DNA of 64,000 nt from an uncultured Bacteroidales bacterium (GCA_934725575.1 CAKVCK010000001.1:124001-188000); one strand, 5' to 3'; counted from the stretch's first letter, positions 44,488 to 50,922 are shown. Notes: generated by a model from the letters alone, not told the origin. Translations and numbers: made by a program.

Positions 44488-44919
44488 TTATTGCTTTTCC
44501 AGAATGGAGAGGAGACGGCCTATCTGGGCGTCCTTCTCTTTGATCTGGGCGTCCTTCTCTTTGATCTGGGCGTCCTTCTCTTTGATGCGTTCGTCGAGGA
44601 GCTCGATCTGGGCGCGGAGGACATCGGGGCTGTCGGAATAATATTGGCGGTTGTCGATGGTGTTGCCGTTATTCTGTCCACTCAAGACCACGCCTGAACC
44701 GTTAGATATAGAATTATTGGAGGACTCCCCCCCTTTATCAAGTACTATCCAATCAAGGGAAATATCGGGAAATTTCTCGATAATTGTCTTAAGTTTATCG
44801 ACACCTAGACTTTTACCACTGTCAAGAAAGCCCATTGACAGCCCAGTTTTCTGATAAAAACTATTCTTACTAATGCCTTTGCTTTCAAGGTATTGCTTTA
44901 TCTTCTCTTTTTCTGTCAT
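44488..44919 (-). CDS. CI-like prophage repressor with C-terminal coiled coil
   Basis: The 143-residue protein has an N-terminal helix-turn-helix of the phage CI type (about 1-60: IKQYLESKGISKNSFYQKTGLSMGFLDSGKS and DWIVLDKG). A Ser/Asn/Gly-rich linker follows, then a coiled coil (about 98-143) made of heptads, including three KEKDAQI copies. No S24 peptidase domain is present, so it is not a self-cleaving repressor; the coiled coil probably drives oligomerisation. It faces the early operon across an operator palindrome at 44935-44955. It is probably the lysogeny regulator. Confidence 0.78.
   Translation of the reverse strand: MTEKEKIKQYLESKGISKNSFYQKTGLSMGFLDSGKSLGVDKLKTIIEKFPDISLDWIVLDKGGESSNNSISNGSGVVLSGQNNGNTIDNRQYYSDSPDVLRAQIELLDERIKEKDAQIKEKDAQIKEKDAQIGRLLSILEKQ
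44524..44586. repeat. Three perfect 21-bp tandem repeats in the repressor coiled coil
   Basis: CTGGGCGTCCTTCTCTTTGAT occurs three times in a row at 44524, 44545 and 44566. On the minus strand each unit encodes seven residues, IKEKDAQ. The period equals one heptad, so slipped-strand change in copy number would lengthen or shorten the coiled coil without breaking the frame. Confidence 0.95.
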
Positions 44920-44934
44920 AAATTTTCTCTATTT

Positions 44935-44970
44935 TTATCTTGGAAATCAAGATAATTGTCATAACTTTGC
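44935..44970 (+). promoter_or_regulatory. Operator and early promoter of the prophage
   Basis: TTATCTTG-GAAAT-CAAGATAA (44935-44955) is a perfect 8-bp inverted repeat. The rightward promoter has TTG at 44940-44942 and TAACTTTG at 44962-44969, spacing 19, so the -33 box is inside the left operator arm. A protein bound to the palindrome would block early transcription. Its site 16 bases before the repressor ATG also allows autoregulation. Downstream, the near repeats AACGATATAC and AAATGATATAC may be a second site. Confidence 0.75.
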
Positions 44971-45054
44971 AGTGTAAACACAAACGATATACAAATGATA
45001 TACATTCTTAAATGAGCGAAGATAATAATAAAATATTCACAAAACAAATGAGTT

Positions 45055-45365
45055 ATGAGTGCAGAAAAGAAAATGGAAAGGACCTCTGTGGGCATCTGGA
45101 GGGTGTTCGCGGTGGTGGTGGCGGTCGCTCTGGCGGCAAACGCCGCTCAGGCAATGGCAGGAAAGGCGAATTTCGCGTGGTGGCATCTGCCGACGCTGAT
45201 GATTTCGTACACGATGGGTGCGTGCGGAGACTGGCTCCGGAGGCTGTCAGCCGTCGCAAGGCTTATAATGATGCGATGGCGTGGCTGTTTACCGAGAAGG
45301 AAAACCCAGACCTGTGGATGCTGAAAGGCAGCACCACAAGGGACAGTGACGGACATCTTCATTAA
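45055..45365 (+). pseudogene. Early membrane protein gene with an apparent frameshift
   Basis: From ATG at 45055 the frame encodes MSAEKKMERTSVGIWRVF and a hydrophobic segment with VVVAVALAANA and LPTLMISYTMGACG. After about 45230 this frame turns implausible (MMRWRGCLPRRK) and stops at 45324. In the -1 frame the sequence becomes protein-like, SRRKAYNDAMAWLFTEKENPDLW, ending at 45365. Neither frame is convincing over its full length, so one indel, or a -1 frameshift, probably joins them into a product of about 103 residues with one or two membrane segments. No slippery heptamer is obvious. It is the first gene of the rightward early operon. Confidence 0.5.
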
Positions 45366-45377
45366 TATTCATTGGTT

Positions 45378-45674
45378 ATGGAAAACCACGATGTAAACAG
45401 GGACAAGTTCCTTGATTTGATGGCAAAGCACCATCTGGATGCCGGGGTGAACGTGGTGAGGCTCTGGAACAAGGCGCAGGAGGGTGATGACATCAGGCCG
45501 CTTGCGAGGGAGTTCATCGCTGACAGGCTTGGGCAGTGCCTTGCGGCTTGGGAGTGTGCCGCCGGTGTGTGGAGACTTGACAAGGGTGGGATGCCGGAGC
45601 GTGATCCCGGGAAGTGGAACTGGGATGAGCTTGTGAAATTCATTATGGTGACGCTTGAGGAGGATGTGGTCTGA
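45378..45674 (+). CDS. Small early prophage protein
   Basis: The 98-residue product is soluble and helical (MENHDVNRDKFLDLMAKHHLDAG), with several Trp and acidic residues near the C terminus (GKWNWDELVKFIMVTLEED). I do not recognise a family. It follows the frameshifted membrane-protein gene by 12 bases and overlaps nothing. The start at 45378 is the first ATG; a TTG six bases earlier is less likely. Confidence 0.6.
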   Translation: MENHDVNRDKFLDLMAKHHLDAGVNVVRLWNKAQEGDDIRPLAREFIADRLGQCLAAWECAAGVWRLDKGGMPERDPGKWNWDELVKFIMVTLEEDVV

Positions 45675-45675
45675 T

Positions 45676-45765
45676 ATGTTGGTTCATTACATAGTGGAAG
45701 GAGTGATGCTGGTCGGCGTGGTTGCGCTGTACTGGTGGGCGCTCAAGGAGGATGACGATAAGTAA
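45676..45765 (+). CDS. 29-residue single-pass membrane peptide
   Basis: ATG at 45676, one base past the previous stop, opens a short frame encoding MLVHYIVEGVMLVGVVALYW followed by WALKEDDDK. It has one transmembrane helix and an acidic tail. The tight spacing to the upstream gene supports translation, but such short frames can be chance. Confidence 0.4.
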   Translation: MLVHYIVEGVMLVGVVALYWWALKEDDDK

Positions 45766-45835
45766 TAGGTCTTGGCAAATCTATATTCAACGGCCCTAGG
45801 AAGCCGCCATCACGTAGCGCCGCGAGGCGTAAACA

Positions 45836-45934
45836 ATTCCGCGATGCTCCGTGGGGAGCGACTTAAAAGCTAGCAAATAACCTTTTTTGTCGAAAATCAT
45901 AAGTTAAACTTCCGGTTCGAGTCCGGCGCGGGAT
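45836..45934 (+). ncRNA. tRNA-like fold with a 34-base anticodon loop
   Basis: The plus strand folds as a cloverleaf. The acceptor pairs ATTCCGCG (45836-45843) with CGCGGGAT (45927-45934), including one G-U pair. Two bases, AT, follow; the D arm is GCTC-CGTGGG-GAGC (45846-45859), with one base after it. The anticodon stem pairs ACTTA (45861-45865) with TAAGT (45900-45904). The T arm is CCGG-TTCGAGT-CCGG (45912-45926). The 8+4 acceptor/T stack totals 12 bp as in tRNA. The unusual part is the anticodon loop of 34 bases instead of 7. No CCA is encoded. This may be a tRNA mimic, an interrupted tRNA, or an unrelated structured RNA. Confidence 0.5.
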
Positions 45935-46044
45935 CTCAGTTTTATCAATTCAATTACGGCGTTAAGGAGCGTCGGGCGGTGAGAGACCGTATGTTTAGAT
46001 AGTGTTGAGTTAAGTAAGTTTGACAGCCGGGAAAGACCGGCAAC

Positions 46045-46175
46045 TCCCCGGAAAGGGCAGGATATGGGTCCCTGCCGGCACATAGGCAGACTTGCGTAGG
46101 ATGTAAAGCCCAGGAGGGCGGGGTCTGCTCCGAAAGCGTCGCGCGATGTGAGCGGTTCGATTCCGTTCCCGGGGG
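46045..46175 (+). ncRNA. Second tRNA-like or structured RNA region
   Basis: A T arm AGCGG-TTCGATT-CCGTT (46151-46167) is followed by CCGGGGG (46169-46175), which pairs with TCCCCGG at 46045-46051. A D-arm-like hairpin AGGG/CCCT (46054-46057 with 46070-46073) has a 12-base loop with GGG. The anticodon arm is replaced by about 75 bases with their own stem, GGCAGAC (46085-46091) with GTCTGCT (46123-46129). An alternative fold pairs GGCAGG (46056-46061) with CCTGCC (46071-46076). An upstream hairpin GCCGG-GAAAGA-CCGGC lies at 46026-46041. The fold is less regular than the first element, so this call is weaker. Confidence 0.35.
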
Positions 46176-46199
46176 CGAAATCAATTAATCAGTAATATT

Positions 46200-46391
46200 A
46201 TGAGTTCAATAGCACGAAAGATTCAGAACAAGTTGGCGCGGAAGACGGTCAACCGGATAATCAAATCACCAGCGGTGACGAAGACAGGAGAAGGCAAGAG
46301 GTACAGAGTGCAGCGGATACAAAAATTCACCGCGGCCAGACACTGCGGTGAATTGCTTGAAAAGCAGATAAGACACGACAACTGGAACTGA
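46200..46391 (+). CDS. Small basic prophage protein
   Basis: The 63-residue product MSSIARKIQNKLARKTVNRI begins with a basic amphipathic helix and stays Lys/Arg-rich throughout. No family is recognised. The strong positive charge and location just after the structured-RNA zone would suit RNA or DNA binding, but this is only a guess. It lies about 25 bases after the second RNA element. Confidence 0.5.
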   Translation: MSSIARKIQNKLARKTVNRIIKSPAVTKTGEGKRYRVQRIQKFTAARHCGELLEKQIRHDNWN

Positions 46392-46412
46392 TCCGGAATA
46401 TGTCGGGCAAGG

Positions 46413-46631
46413 TCATTCGGGAGACTTTCCGGCAAGAGTTAGGATCGCCCGGTTGATGAACTCGGTCTTGTTGCCTTGATAGGAAGAGAGGAACGCGTCA
46501 ACCTCGGGGGTGGACTGGAAGGTGTAGGACTTTCCGTGGGGCTTGGACTTGCGGCCCGCGCCGGAACGGGCGCCGCCCCAGGACGGAGACTCGGAAGGAG
46601 TTTGTGAAGATGACAGATTTTTGTTTTGCAT
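46413..46631 (-). CDS. Small RHH-like prophage protein
   Basis: The 72-residue product starts MQNKNLSSSQTPSESPSWGG, continues with the phage-typical GGARSGAGRKS box, and ends with a ribbon-helix-helix-like segment (SYTFQSTPEVDAFLSSY and KTEFINRAILTLAG). RHH proteins of this size are commonly DNA-binding regulators or antitoxins. It is the only leftward gene among rightward early genes. An ATG at 46655 would add eight residues but would start inside the predicted small-RNA gene. The 5' leader contains the hairpin GGAGGCTGA-TCTC-TCAGCCTCC. Confidence 0.6.
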   Translation of the reverse strand: MQNKNLSSSQTPSESPSWGGARSGAGRKSKPHGKSYTFQSTPEVDAFLSSYQGNKTEFINRAILTLAGKSPE

Positions 46632-46786
46632 ACAATTTGTGTATTTTTGCAGCACCTACCAAAGGGGAGGCTGATCTCTCAGCCTCCGTTGGCGAACTAG
46701 ATTGCGATTTCTATCGTGAATCTCAGTTTCCAAATCTTGATCGTAAATCTTGCGGACATACTTTTAAGACTTTGGTAGGTTTTTCT
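46621..46786 (+). ncRNA. Predicted small RNA closed by a terminal stem
   Basis: A promoter with TTG at 46621-46623 and TATTTTTG at 46642-46649 (spacing 18) would start RNA near 46655. The RNA would begin with ACCTACCAAAG (46654-46664), which is perfectly complementary to CTTTGGTAGGT (46771-46781), followed by TTTTTC. So the 5' end pairs with the 3' end to form the terminator. Inside, GGAGGCTGA/TCAGCCTCC (46666-46674 with 46679-46687) is a perfect hairpin, with further weak stems. Length is about 130 bases. It is divergent from, and overlaps the leader of, the RHH-like gene. A rightward 86-codon frame across the region looks non-coding. Confidence 0.55.
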
Positions 46787-46916
46787 TACTCCCTTTCAAG
46801 CGTTTCAGATTCCTCTTTCGCGGCTCTCCCTGAACCGCAATACAAAGGTACGCATTTATTTTGAATTACACAATTATTTTTCAAGTTTATTTATTTACCT
46901 TTTTTACTGAAAATCA

Positions 46917-47471
46917 ATGAATAAAACAGAGAACTACGAATCCCTGAAGACTAAGATTCGTAAGATCGCTACCCTTGCCGAAAGCGGGGTTGGCGGAGAG
47001 GCCGAAAACGCCAGGAGCATTATGGAGCGGATATGTCTGGAACACGGTGTCAGCCTTGATGAAGTTCTGGCGGTCGAGGAGAGAGAACGGTATCGGTTTG
47101 AAATCGGCCGCAACAAAATTGACCTGCGTATCTTTACACAGTGTTATGCTAGGGTTACAGGCGAAAAAAGTATGTCGTATCGTCGAATGAGCCGCACGGC
47201 GATTTCCGTCGTAATGACCGCCTATCAATACGCCGAACTTTCCGCCCTATTTGAGTGGCACAAAGCTAATTTCCGGCGGGAGGTTGAGAACCAAATAGAC
47301 ATTCTGTTTCATGCCTACAGCTCGAAACATAGTCTATTCTGCAAGCGGTCGGACGATGTCCCCGACGATGAACTGAATCTCTCTCCGGAGGACATTCAAC
47401 GCATTCGTGCGATTATGGCCATGAGAGAGAGCCTGAATGACAGCAAATATTACAAACAGATTGGCTATTAA
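46917..47471 (+). CDS. DUF2786 domain protein
   Basis: The 184-residue product begins with the DUF2786 helical pattern KIRKIATLAESGVGGEAENARSIMERICLEHGVSLDEV. A middle region (MSYRRMSRTAISVVMTAYQYAELSALFEWH) and a Tyr/His-rich stretch (IDILFHAYSSKHSLFC) follow. DUF2786 proteins are common in phages and mobile elements; their role is not known, but a link to nucleic-acid metabolism is often suggested. It begins the replication-side block and is followed by the small HTH-like protein after 20 bases. Confidence 0.75.
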   Translation: MNKTENYESLKTKIRKIATLAESGVGGEAENARSIMERICLEHGVSLDEVLAVEERERYRFEIGRNKIDLRIFTQCYARVTGEKSMSYRRMSRTAISVVMTAYQYAELSALFEWHKANFRREVENQIDILFHAYSSKHSLFCKRSDDVPDDELNLSPEDIQRIRAIMAMRESLNDSKYYKQIGY

Positions 47472-47491
47472 AAAAACAACTTAAACGGAAT

Positions 47492-47704
47492 ATGGAAATC
47501 AAGAAGATTTGGAAGACCGCGTCCCAGAAACAGCGGAACGAGCTGATGACTCTGATTGTGATGGACGGGGTGGCCTACCCTACGGCGTACTCGTGGTGCA
47601 ACGGCAACAGACGGCCAAAGCCACTCTATCAGGAGAGGATCCTGAAGTACGTGAAGGATGTCTTCGGAATTGAGTCCACCGCCGAAGAACTGTTTGACTT
47701 ATGA
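47492..47704 (+). CDS. Small helix-turn-helix-like prophage protein
   Basis: The 70-residue protein MEIKKIWKTASQKQRNELMT continues with VAYPTAYSWCNGNRRPKPLYQERILKYV, which resembles a helix-turn-helix with a basic wing. Homologous small regulators occur next to phage primase genes. Its stop overlaps the ATG of the primase-type gene by four bases (ATGA), so translation is coupled. Confidence 0.6.
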   Translation: MEIKKIWKTASQKQRNELMTLIVMDGVAYPTAYSWCNGNRRPKPLYQERILKYVKDVFGIESTAEELFDL

Positions 47705-48693
47705 TTCCGGATTACGTAAAAGACCAGATCAAGGAGAGGGACATTGTCTCGATCATCCAGGGCGAGGGCGTTGAACTCAGGAGGGAGGGCAGCCGCTACA
47801 AGTGCTGCTGCCCTTTCCACGGGGAGAAGACACCTTCGTTCGTGGTGACACCTTCGAGGAACATGTATCACTGCTTCGGGTGCGGACGTACCGGCGACGC
47901 CATCAGCTTTGTGATGGAGCGGCGCGGCATGACTTTCTACGAGGCGGTGGAATATCTTGCCGGGAAGCTGGGGATAGAGTACGAGAAGAGGGAGCAGACA
48001 CCGGAGGAGAAGGCTGCTGAGTTCAGAAGGTCACAGATGATGACCGTGAACAAGCTGGCGGCCTACCGGGCTTTGAGGACGGACATCGATGTGCCGTTTG
48101 ACAGCGAGGAGATATTCAGGCTTTGCTGCAAGGGTTGTGTGGATCAGAACCAGAAGACTAAGCAGAACAACGAGCTTTCAGGCTTCTGGGAGATTGTGGA
48201 GAATCTGGTGGCATCCGGGCAGGCGTACATCAACATCGACTATAAGCTTTGCGCCGGGGACCGTCCGTTCGCCATCAAGGAGTCGGATGTTCCGTTCGAG
48301 CCGAAGCACGGAGTGCGGTACATCTATCTGGCTTTCCAGCGGCTTTCGGCTCTCTATATGAAGGAGGGCAAGGACGTGAACGGCAAGGTGATCCCGAGGG
48401 ATTCGCTGAAGTACTATCTTGAGCATTCACCGGAGTTCATAGGTACGGCCAAGTCGATGCGGTTCAAGCTGCTGGAGAACAAGACCTACGTGTCGAGCAA
48501 TCCTGAGACCGGCAAGAGCCGCGTCACCACGGCGATGGTCTTTGACTATGACGCGCTGAAGGTCAATTACGGAATAGATCTGGACATTTCTACGGACACG
48601 TTGGAGATTGGTGACAACCGCACGGCGGCCAGCGCTCCCCCATCGGTCACCGAGCCAGCCGAAGCGGTTGATGCCGAACTTTGGGAGGAGTGA
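47701..48693 (+). CDS. CHC2 zinc-finger primase-type protein without Toprim domain
   Basis: Residues 1-100 are a DnaG-type zinc-binding domain: CPFHGEKTPSF with Cys37-x2-His40, and MYHCFGCGRTGDAISF with Cys58-x2-Cys61, giving C-x2-H-x17-C-x2-C. FYEAVEYLAGKLGI follows as in DnaG. After residue 110 there is no Toprim catalytic fold. Instead a 200-residue domain follows (IFRLCCKGCVDQNQKTKQNN, SGFWEIVENLV, RYIYLAFQRLSALY, SLKYYLEHSPEF) that I recognise from C termini of Bacteroidota mobile-element replication proteins but cannot name. It may bind DNA or load another primase rather than synthesise primers itself. Confidence 0.78.
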   Translation: MIPDYVKDQIKERDIVSIIQGEGVELRREGSRYKCCCPFHGEKTPSFVVTPSRNMYHCFGCGRTGDAISFVMERRGMTFYEAVEYLAGKLGIEYEKREQTPEEKAAEFRRSQMMTVNKLAAYRALRTDIDVPFDSEEIFRLCCKGCVDQNQKTKQNNELSGFWEIVENLVASGQAYINIDYKLCAGDRPFAIKESDVPFEPKHGVRYIYLAFQRLSALYMKEGKDVNGKVIPRDSLKYYLEHSPEFIGTAKSMRFKLLENKTYVSSNPETGKSRVTTAMVFDYDALKVNYGIDLDISTDTLEIGDNRTAASAPPSVTEPAEAVDAELWEE

Positions 48694-49004
48694 TGGAAGA
48701 CCTGAGGAGATATGTTCTGTATTCAAGGAAGCAGGAGGAGGCGTTCCGGAACAGGTACGCCAATGTGATTGCGGCCAGGCGGCGGGCGTATGTGAAGTGG
48801 CTGCGGAGCCTCCCTCTTCTGGAATGGGTTGACTATCTCGTTCAGGTCTCACCACGAGACTACGAGGCTGTCATCGGCCTGATTTGCGTCTGTCATCAGG
48901 AACGCCTTGTCAGCATCACCTTCAGCTCCGATTACCGCCGGATCAGACGTGATCCGGACACGGACGAGGAGGTCGAGGCCGTTTTCGGAAAAAAGAAAAA
49001 GTAA
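48693..49004 (+). CDS. Small early prophage protein
   Basis: The 103-residue product MEDLRRYVLYSRKQEEAFRN is helical and basic, with ARRRAYVKWLRSLPLLEWVDYLV and an acidic-basic tail ending FGKKKK. No family is recognised. The ATG at 48693 overlaps the stop of the primase-type gene (TGATG), so the longer frame from 48681 is less likely. It is the last gene of the early block before the hicAB cassette. Confidence 0.6.
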   Translation: MEDLRRYVLYSRKQEEAFRNRYANVIAARRRAYVKWLRSLPLLEWVDYLVQVSPRDYEAVIGLICVCHQERLVSITFSSDYRRIRRDPDTDEEVEAVFGKKKK

Positions 49005-49020
49005 AAATAATCGCCAAAAA

Positions 49021-49052
49021 TTTGGTAAATGTTAAGAAATTCCTTATCTTTG
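49021..49052 (+). promoter_or_regulatory. Promoter of hicAB
   Basis: TTTG at 49021-49024 and TATCTTTG at 49045-49052 are 20 bases apart, close to the ideal Bacteroidota promoter. The start would be near 49059, about 20 bases before the hicA ATG. A private promoter and terminator make this a self-contained cassette. Confidence 0.8.
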
Positions 49053-49077
49053 CAGTGCAATCAAAACAATAACGGTA

Positions 49078-49266
49078 ATGAGATACTCGGAAGTCATAAG
49101 GAAGCTGAAGAAAGGCGGATGCTCTTTCCTCTCGCACGGTAAAAACCACGACTGGTGGTTCAGTCCGATAACAGGAATAAAGTTCCAGATACCGCGACAC
49201 AGCAGCCAAGAAGCGAAAGACCGGACATTGGAGAACATAAGCAAGCAATCGGGGGTGGAACTATAA
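49078..49266 (+). CDS. hicA: HicA toxin (mRNA interferase)
   Basis: The 62-residue protein has the HicA double-stranded-RNA-binding-like fold pattern MRYSEVIRKLKKGGCSFLSHGKNHDWWFSP. His24 in GKNHDWW is the expected catalytic histidine, and FQIPRHSSQE replaces the usual VPxH segment. HicA cleaves mRNA and tmRNA unless bound by HicB. It lies 43 bases before hicB in the usual toxin-first order. Confidence 0.9.
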   Translation: MRYSEVIRKLKKGGCSFLSHGKNHDWWFSPITGIKFQIPRHSSQEAKDRTLENISKQSGVEL

Positions 49267-49309
49267 CCCACCCCAATGCTTAACAAATATTTAATTAATA
49301 AAATCAGAT

Positions 49310-49714
49310 ATGAAGGCAAAGGTTTATATCGCGAGAGGTTCGGACGGAACCTTCGACGCAACAATGGAGTATAACAAAGCGATTCCATTCGGACTTCTCG
49401 GTCAAGGCAAGACAGCCAAAGAAGCCATAGAGGACTTTTACAACTCTTATGAGGAGGCAAAGCAGATGCTTGCGGAAGAGGGCAAAGAGTGTCCGGATGT
49501 CGATTTTGAGTTCTACAACGACGTTCCCTCTTTCCTCCAACAATATGCGTTTATCCTAACGCTTGCCGGACTGGAGAAAGTAACCGGAGTGAGCCAGACC
49601 ATTCTTAGCCACTACATCAGCGGCTACAGGCATCCTTCCCCGAAGACCGTGAAGAAAATCGAGGAGGGCATAAAGAACTTCAGCCAAGAACTATCGTCTG
49701 TCAAATTCGCCTGA
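49310..49714 (+). CDS. hicB: HicB antitoxin with C-terminal helix-turn-helix
   Basis: The 134-residue protein has the HicB partial RNase-H-like fold (about 1-60: YIARGSDGTFDATMEYNK, FGLLGQGKTAKEAIEDFYNS) and a C-terminal XRE-type helix-turn-helix (LEKVTGVSQTILSHYISGYRHPSPKT). HicB binds HicA and represses the operon. The degenerate N-terminal active site is normal for the family. The strong terminator 50 bases downstream closes the cassette. Confidence 0.9.
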   Translation: MKAKVYIARGSDGTFDATMEYNKAIPFGLLGQGKTAKEAIEDFYNSYEEAKQMLAEEGKECPDVDFEFYNDVPSFLQQYAFILTLAGLEKVTGVSQTILSHYISGYRHPSPKTVKKIEEGIKNFSQELSSVKFA

Positions 49715-49762
49715 TTGCAACCTGACTCAGGATAAGGCGAGTATCTCATTCACCGACAGGCG

Positions 49763-49794
49763 CGGCGGCATCCGTATGGACGCCGCCTTTTTTT
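49763..49794 (+). terminator. Intrinsic terminator after hicAB
   Basis: GGCGGCATCC (49764-49773) pairs with TGGACGCCGCC (49777-49787) with one A-C mismatch, followed by TTTTTTT (49788-49794). It is a textbook rightward terminator. Confidence 0.9.
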
Positions 49795-49970
49795 GTGTCA
49801 TACAGGAAGAGTCGCTGATATTTCATTAATTACTTACGATTTTTATTGGAAACAAGTGTGTGAAACGGAGATTTTATAATAACCAATCAAAAAGCGGAAG
49901 CGAAATAGCGGCATTTGCTTACACTTTTCAAAATTTAGCCAAAACGGCGGGAAATCGGGAAAAACAGGGT

Positions 49971-49995
49971 GCTTGTGCCAAAATTTAGCACAAGC
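49971..49995. promoter_or_regulatory. Palindrome GCTTGTGC-9-GCACAAGC
   Basis: GCTTGTGC and GCACAAGC form a perfect 8-bp inverted repeat around CAAAATTTA. The left half, TTGTGCCAAAA, is the same core found in the host repeats at 15515 and 33501. It is not followed by a T run. It may be a regulatory site or a trace of the same repeat family. Confidence 0.5.
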
Positions 49996-50118
49996 AAAAT
50001 AACTATTTTTACATACTTTTAAATAGAACAAATGTTTATATTGTGTTATCTATTGTAGTTCTTCAATAAATTACGTAAATTAGTGAAAAATTATTTTGCT
50101 GAGGAAACGAAAAACCCC

Positions 50119-50339
50119 AACTACACTAACTACACTAACTACACTTGAAGTAAATGAATGAATATTAACGAAATAAGGTGTAGTTGCGGTGTAGTTGAAG
50201 AACTACACTCCAACTACATTCAACTACACTTGCGGTGACTCCAACTACACTAACTACACATTTTCGAGGGTCAACTACACCTTGTTTTTGGTTAACTCAT
50301 TGAAAATCAAACATAGCTTCAAGTGTAGTTGGTGTAGTT
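50119..50339. promoter_or_regulatory. Cluster of 13 AACTACA boxes upstream of the late operon
   Basis: AACTACA occurs on the plus strand at 50119, 50128, 50137, 50201, 50212, 50222, 50243, 50252 and 50273. Its complement TGTAGTT occurs at 50179, 50190, 50324 and 50333. Neighbouring boxes are spaced by 9 to 11 bases, close to one helical turn. Most read AACTACAC. The array lies in the 650-base gap between the hicAB terminator and the first late gene (49795-50373), which has no other gene. It could be a replication origin of iteron type, or a cooperative binding region for a late regulator. Confidence 0.85.
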
Positions 50340-50373
50340 GCTGTTTTTGCGAAAAATGTGGCTATAATATTTG

Positions 50374-50922
50374 ATGAACTGTGAAATGCTCGATGTCAAA
50401 TTGAAAGTGGATTCGCCGATGATGGCGGATTATCTGGCTTACCTGTTCCCGCCTGACAGTCTGGGCGGGCCTCTGAAAGTCTATGCCCGAAACAGCATAG
50501 GCAGGCTTCTCGTGGCTCATTGCAAGGTGGCGGAGGGTCCGGTGGCTCTGGAAGGCGACAAGGTCGTGGATCTGGAGTTGCCAAGCGACATCGCCACGGC
50601 TCCTATGAGGGATAAGTTCCTTTATTATGACAAGTACAGCACGGTGGCGTTGAATATGGCGATCAACGCCTTCTTTGACATCGAGTTCAAGCAGTACTAC
50701 CTTGCCGGCTACGAGCTCGGAGTCCAGAAGAAGGACATAGTCACTGCGTTCATCGTGTCGAGGGGATTGTTCAGCACCGACTATTTCGACGCGCTGCACA
50801 AGAGGATCTACAGGCAATCGCAACAGACGCTGGACAAACTGGTGAAGAAACTTATCAACAAGGTGGATTACATCAACAGCAGTATAAACATAAACGGATT
50901 GAAAGATGATCAGAATCATTGA
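50374..50922 (+). CDS. First gene of the prophage late operon, function unknown
   Basis: The 182-residue product has no recognised family. It contains VDSPMMADYLAYLFPPD and RNSIGRLLVAHCK near the N terminus and a charged C terminus with two long helices (RIYRQSQQTLDKLVKKLINKVDY). The frame also opens at a TTG at 50371; ATG at 50374 or 50386 is preferred. It directly follows the AACTACA array and overlaps the next gene by 17 bases, so it is part of the morphogenesis transcript. Confidence 0.65.
   Translation: MNCEMLDVKLKVDSPMMADYLAYLFPPDSLGGPLKVYARNSIGRLLVAHCKVAEGPVALEGDKVVDLELPSDIATAPMRDKFLYYDKYSTVALNMAINAFFDIEFKQYYLAGYELGVQKKDIVTAFIVSRGLFSTDYFDALHKRIYRQSQQTLDKLVKKLINKVDYINSSININGLKDDQNH

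Noticed and set aside
44524..44586. CRISPR-like short repeats
   Set aside because: The 21-bp units are contiguous and encode heptads of the repressor coiled coil.
45012..45365. 117-residue early protein read in a single frame from 45012
   Set aside because: The first 75 residues are low-complexity Gly/Arg-rich shadow sequence, while the other frame there encodes a membrane segment.
45766..46199. Ordinary tRNA genes
   Set aside because: T arms are present, but neither element has a normal seven-base anticodon loop, so no amino acid can be assigned.
46604..46864. Rightward 86-codon frame
   Set aside because: It starts within a leftward gene and covers the predicted small RNA; its residues look random and its stems are explained by RNA structure.
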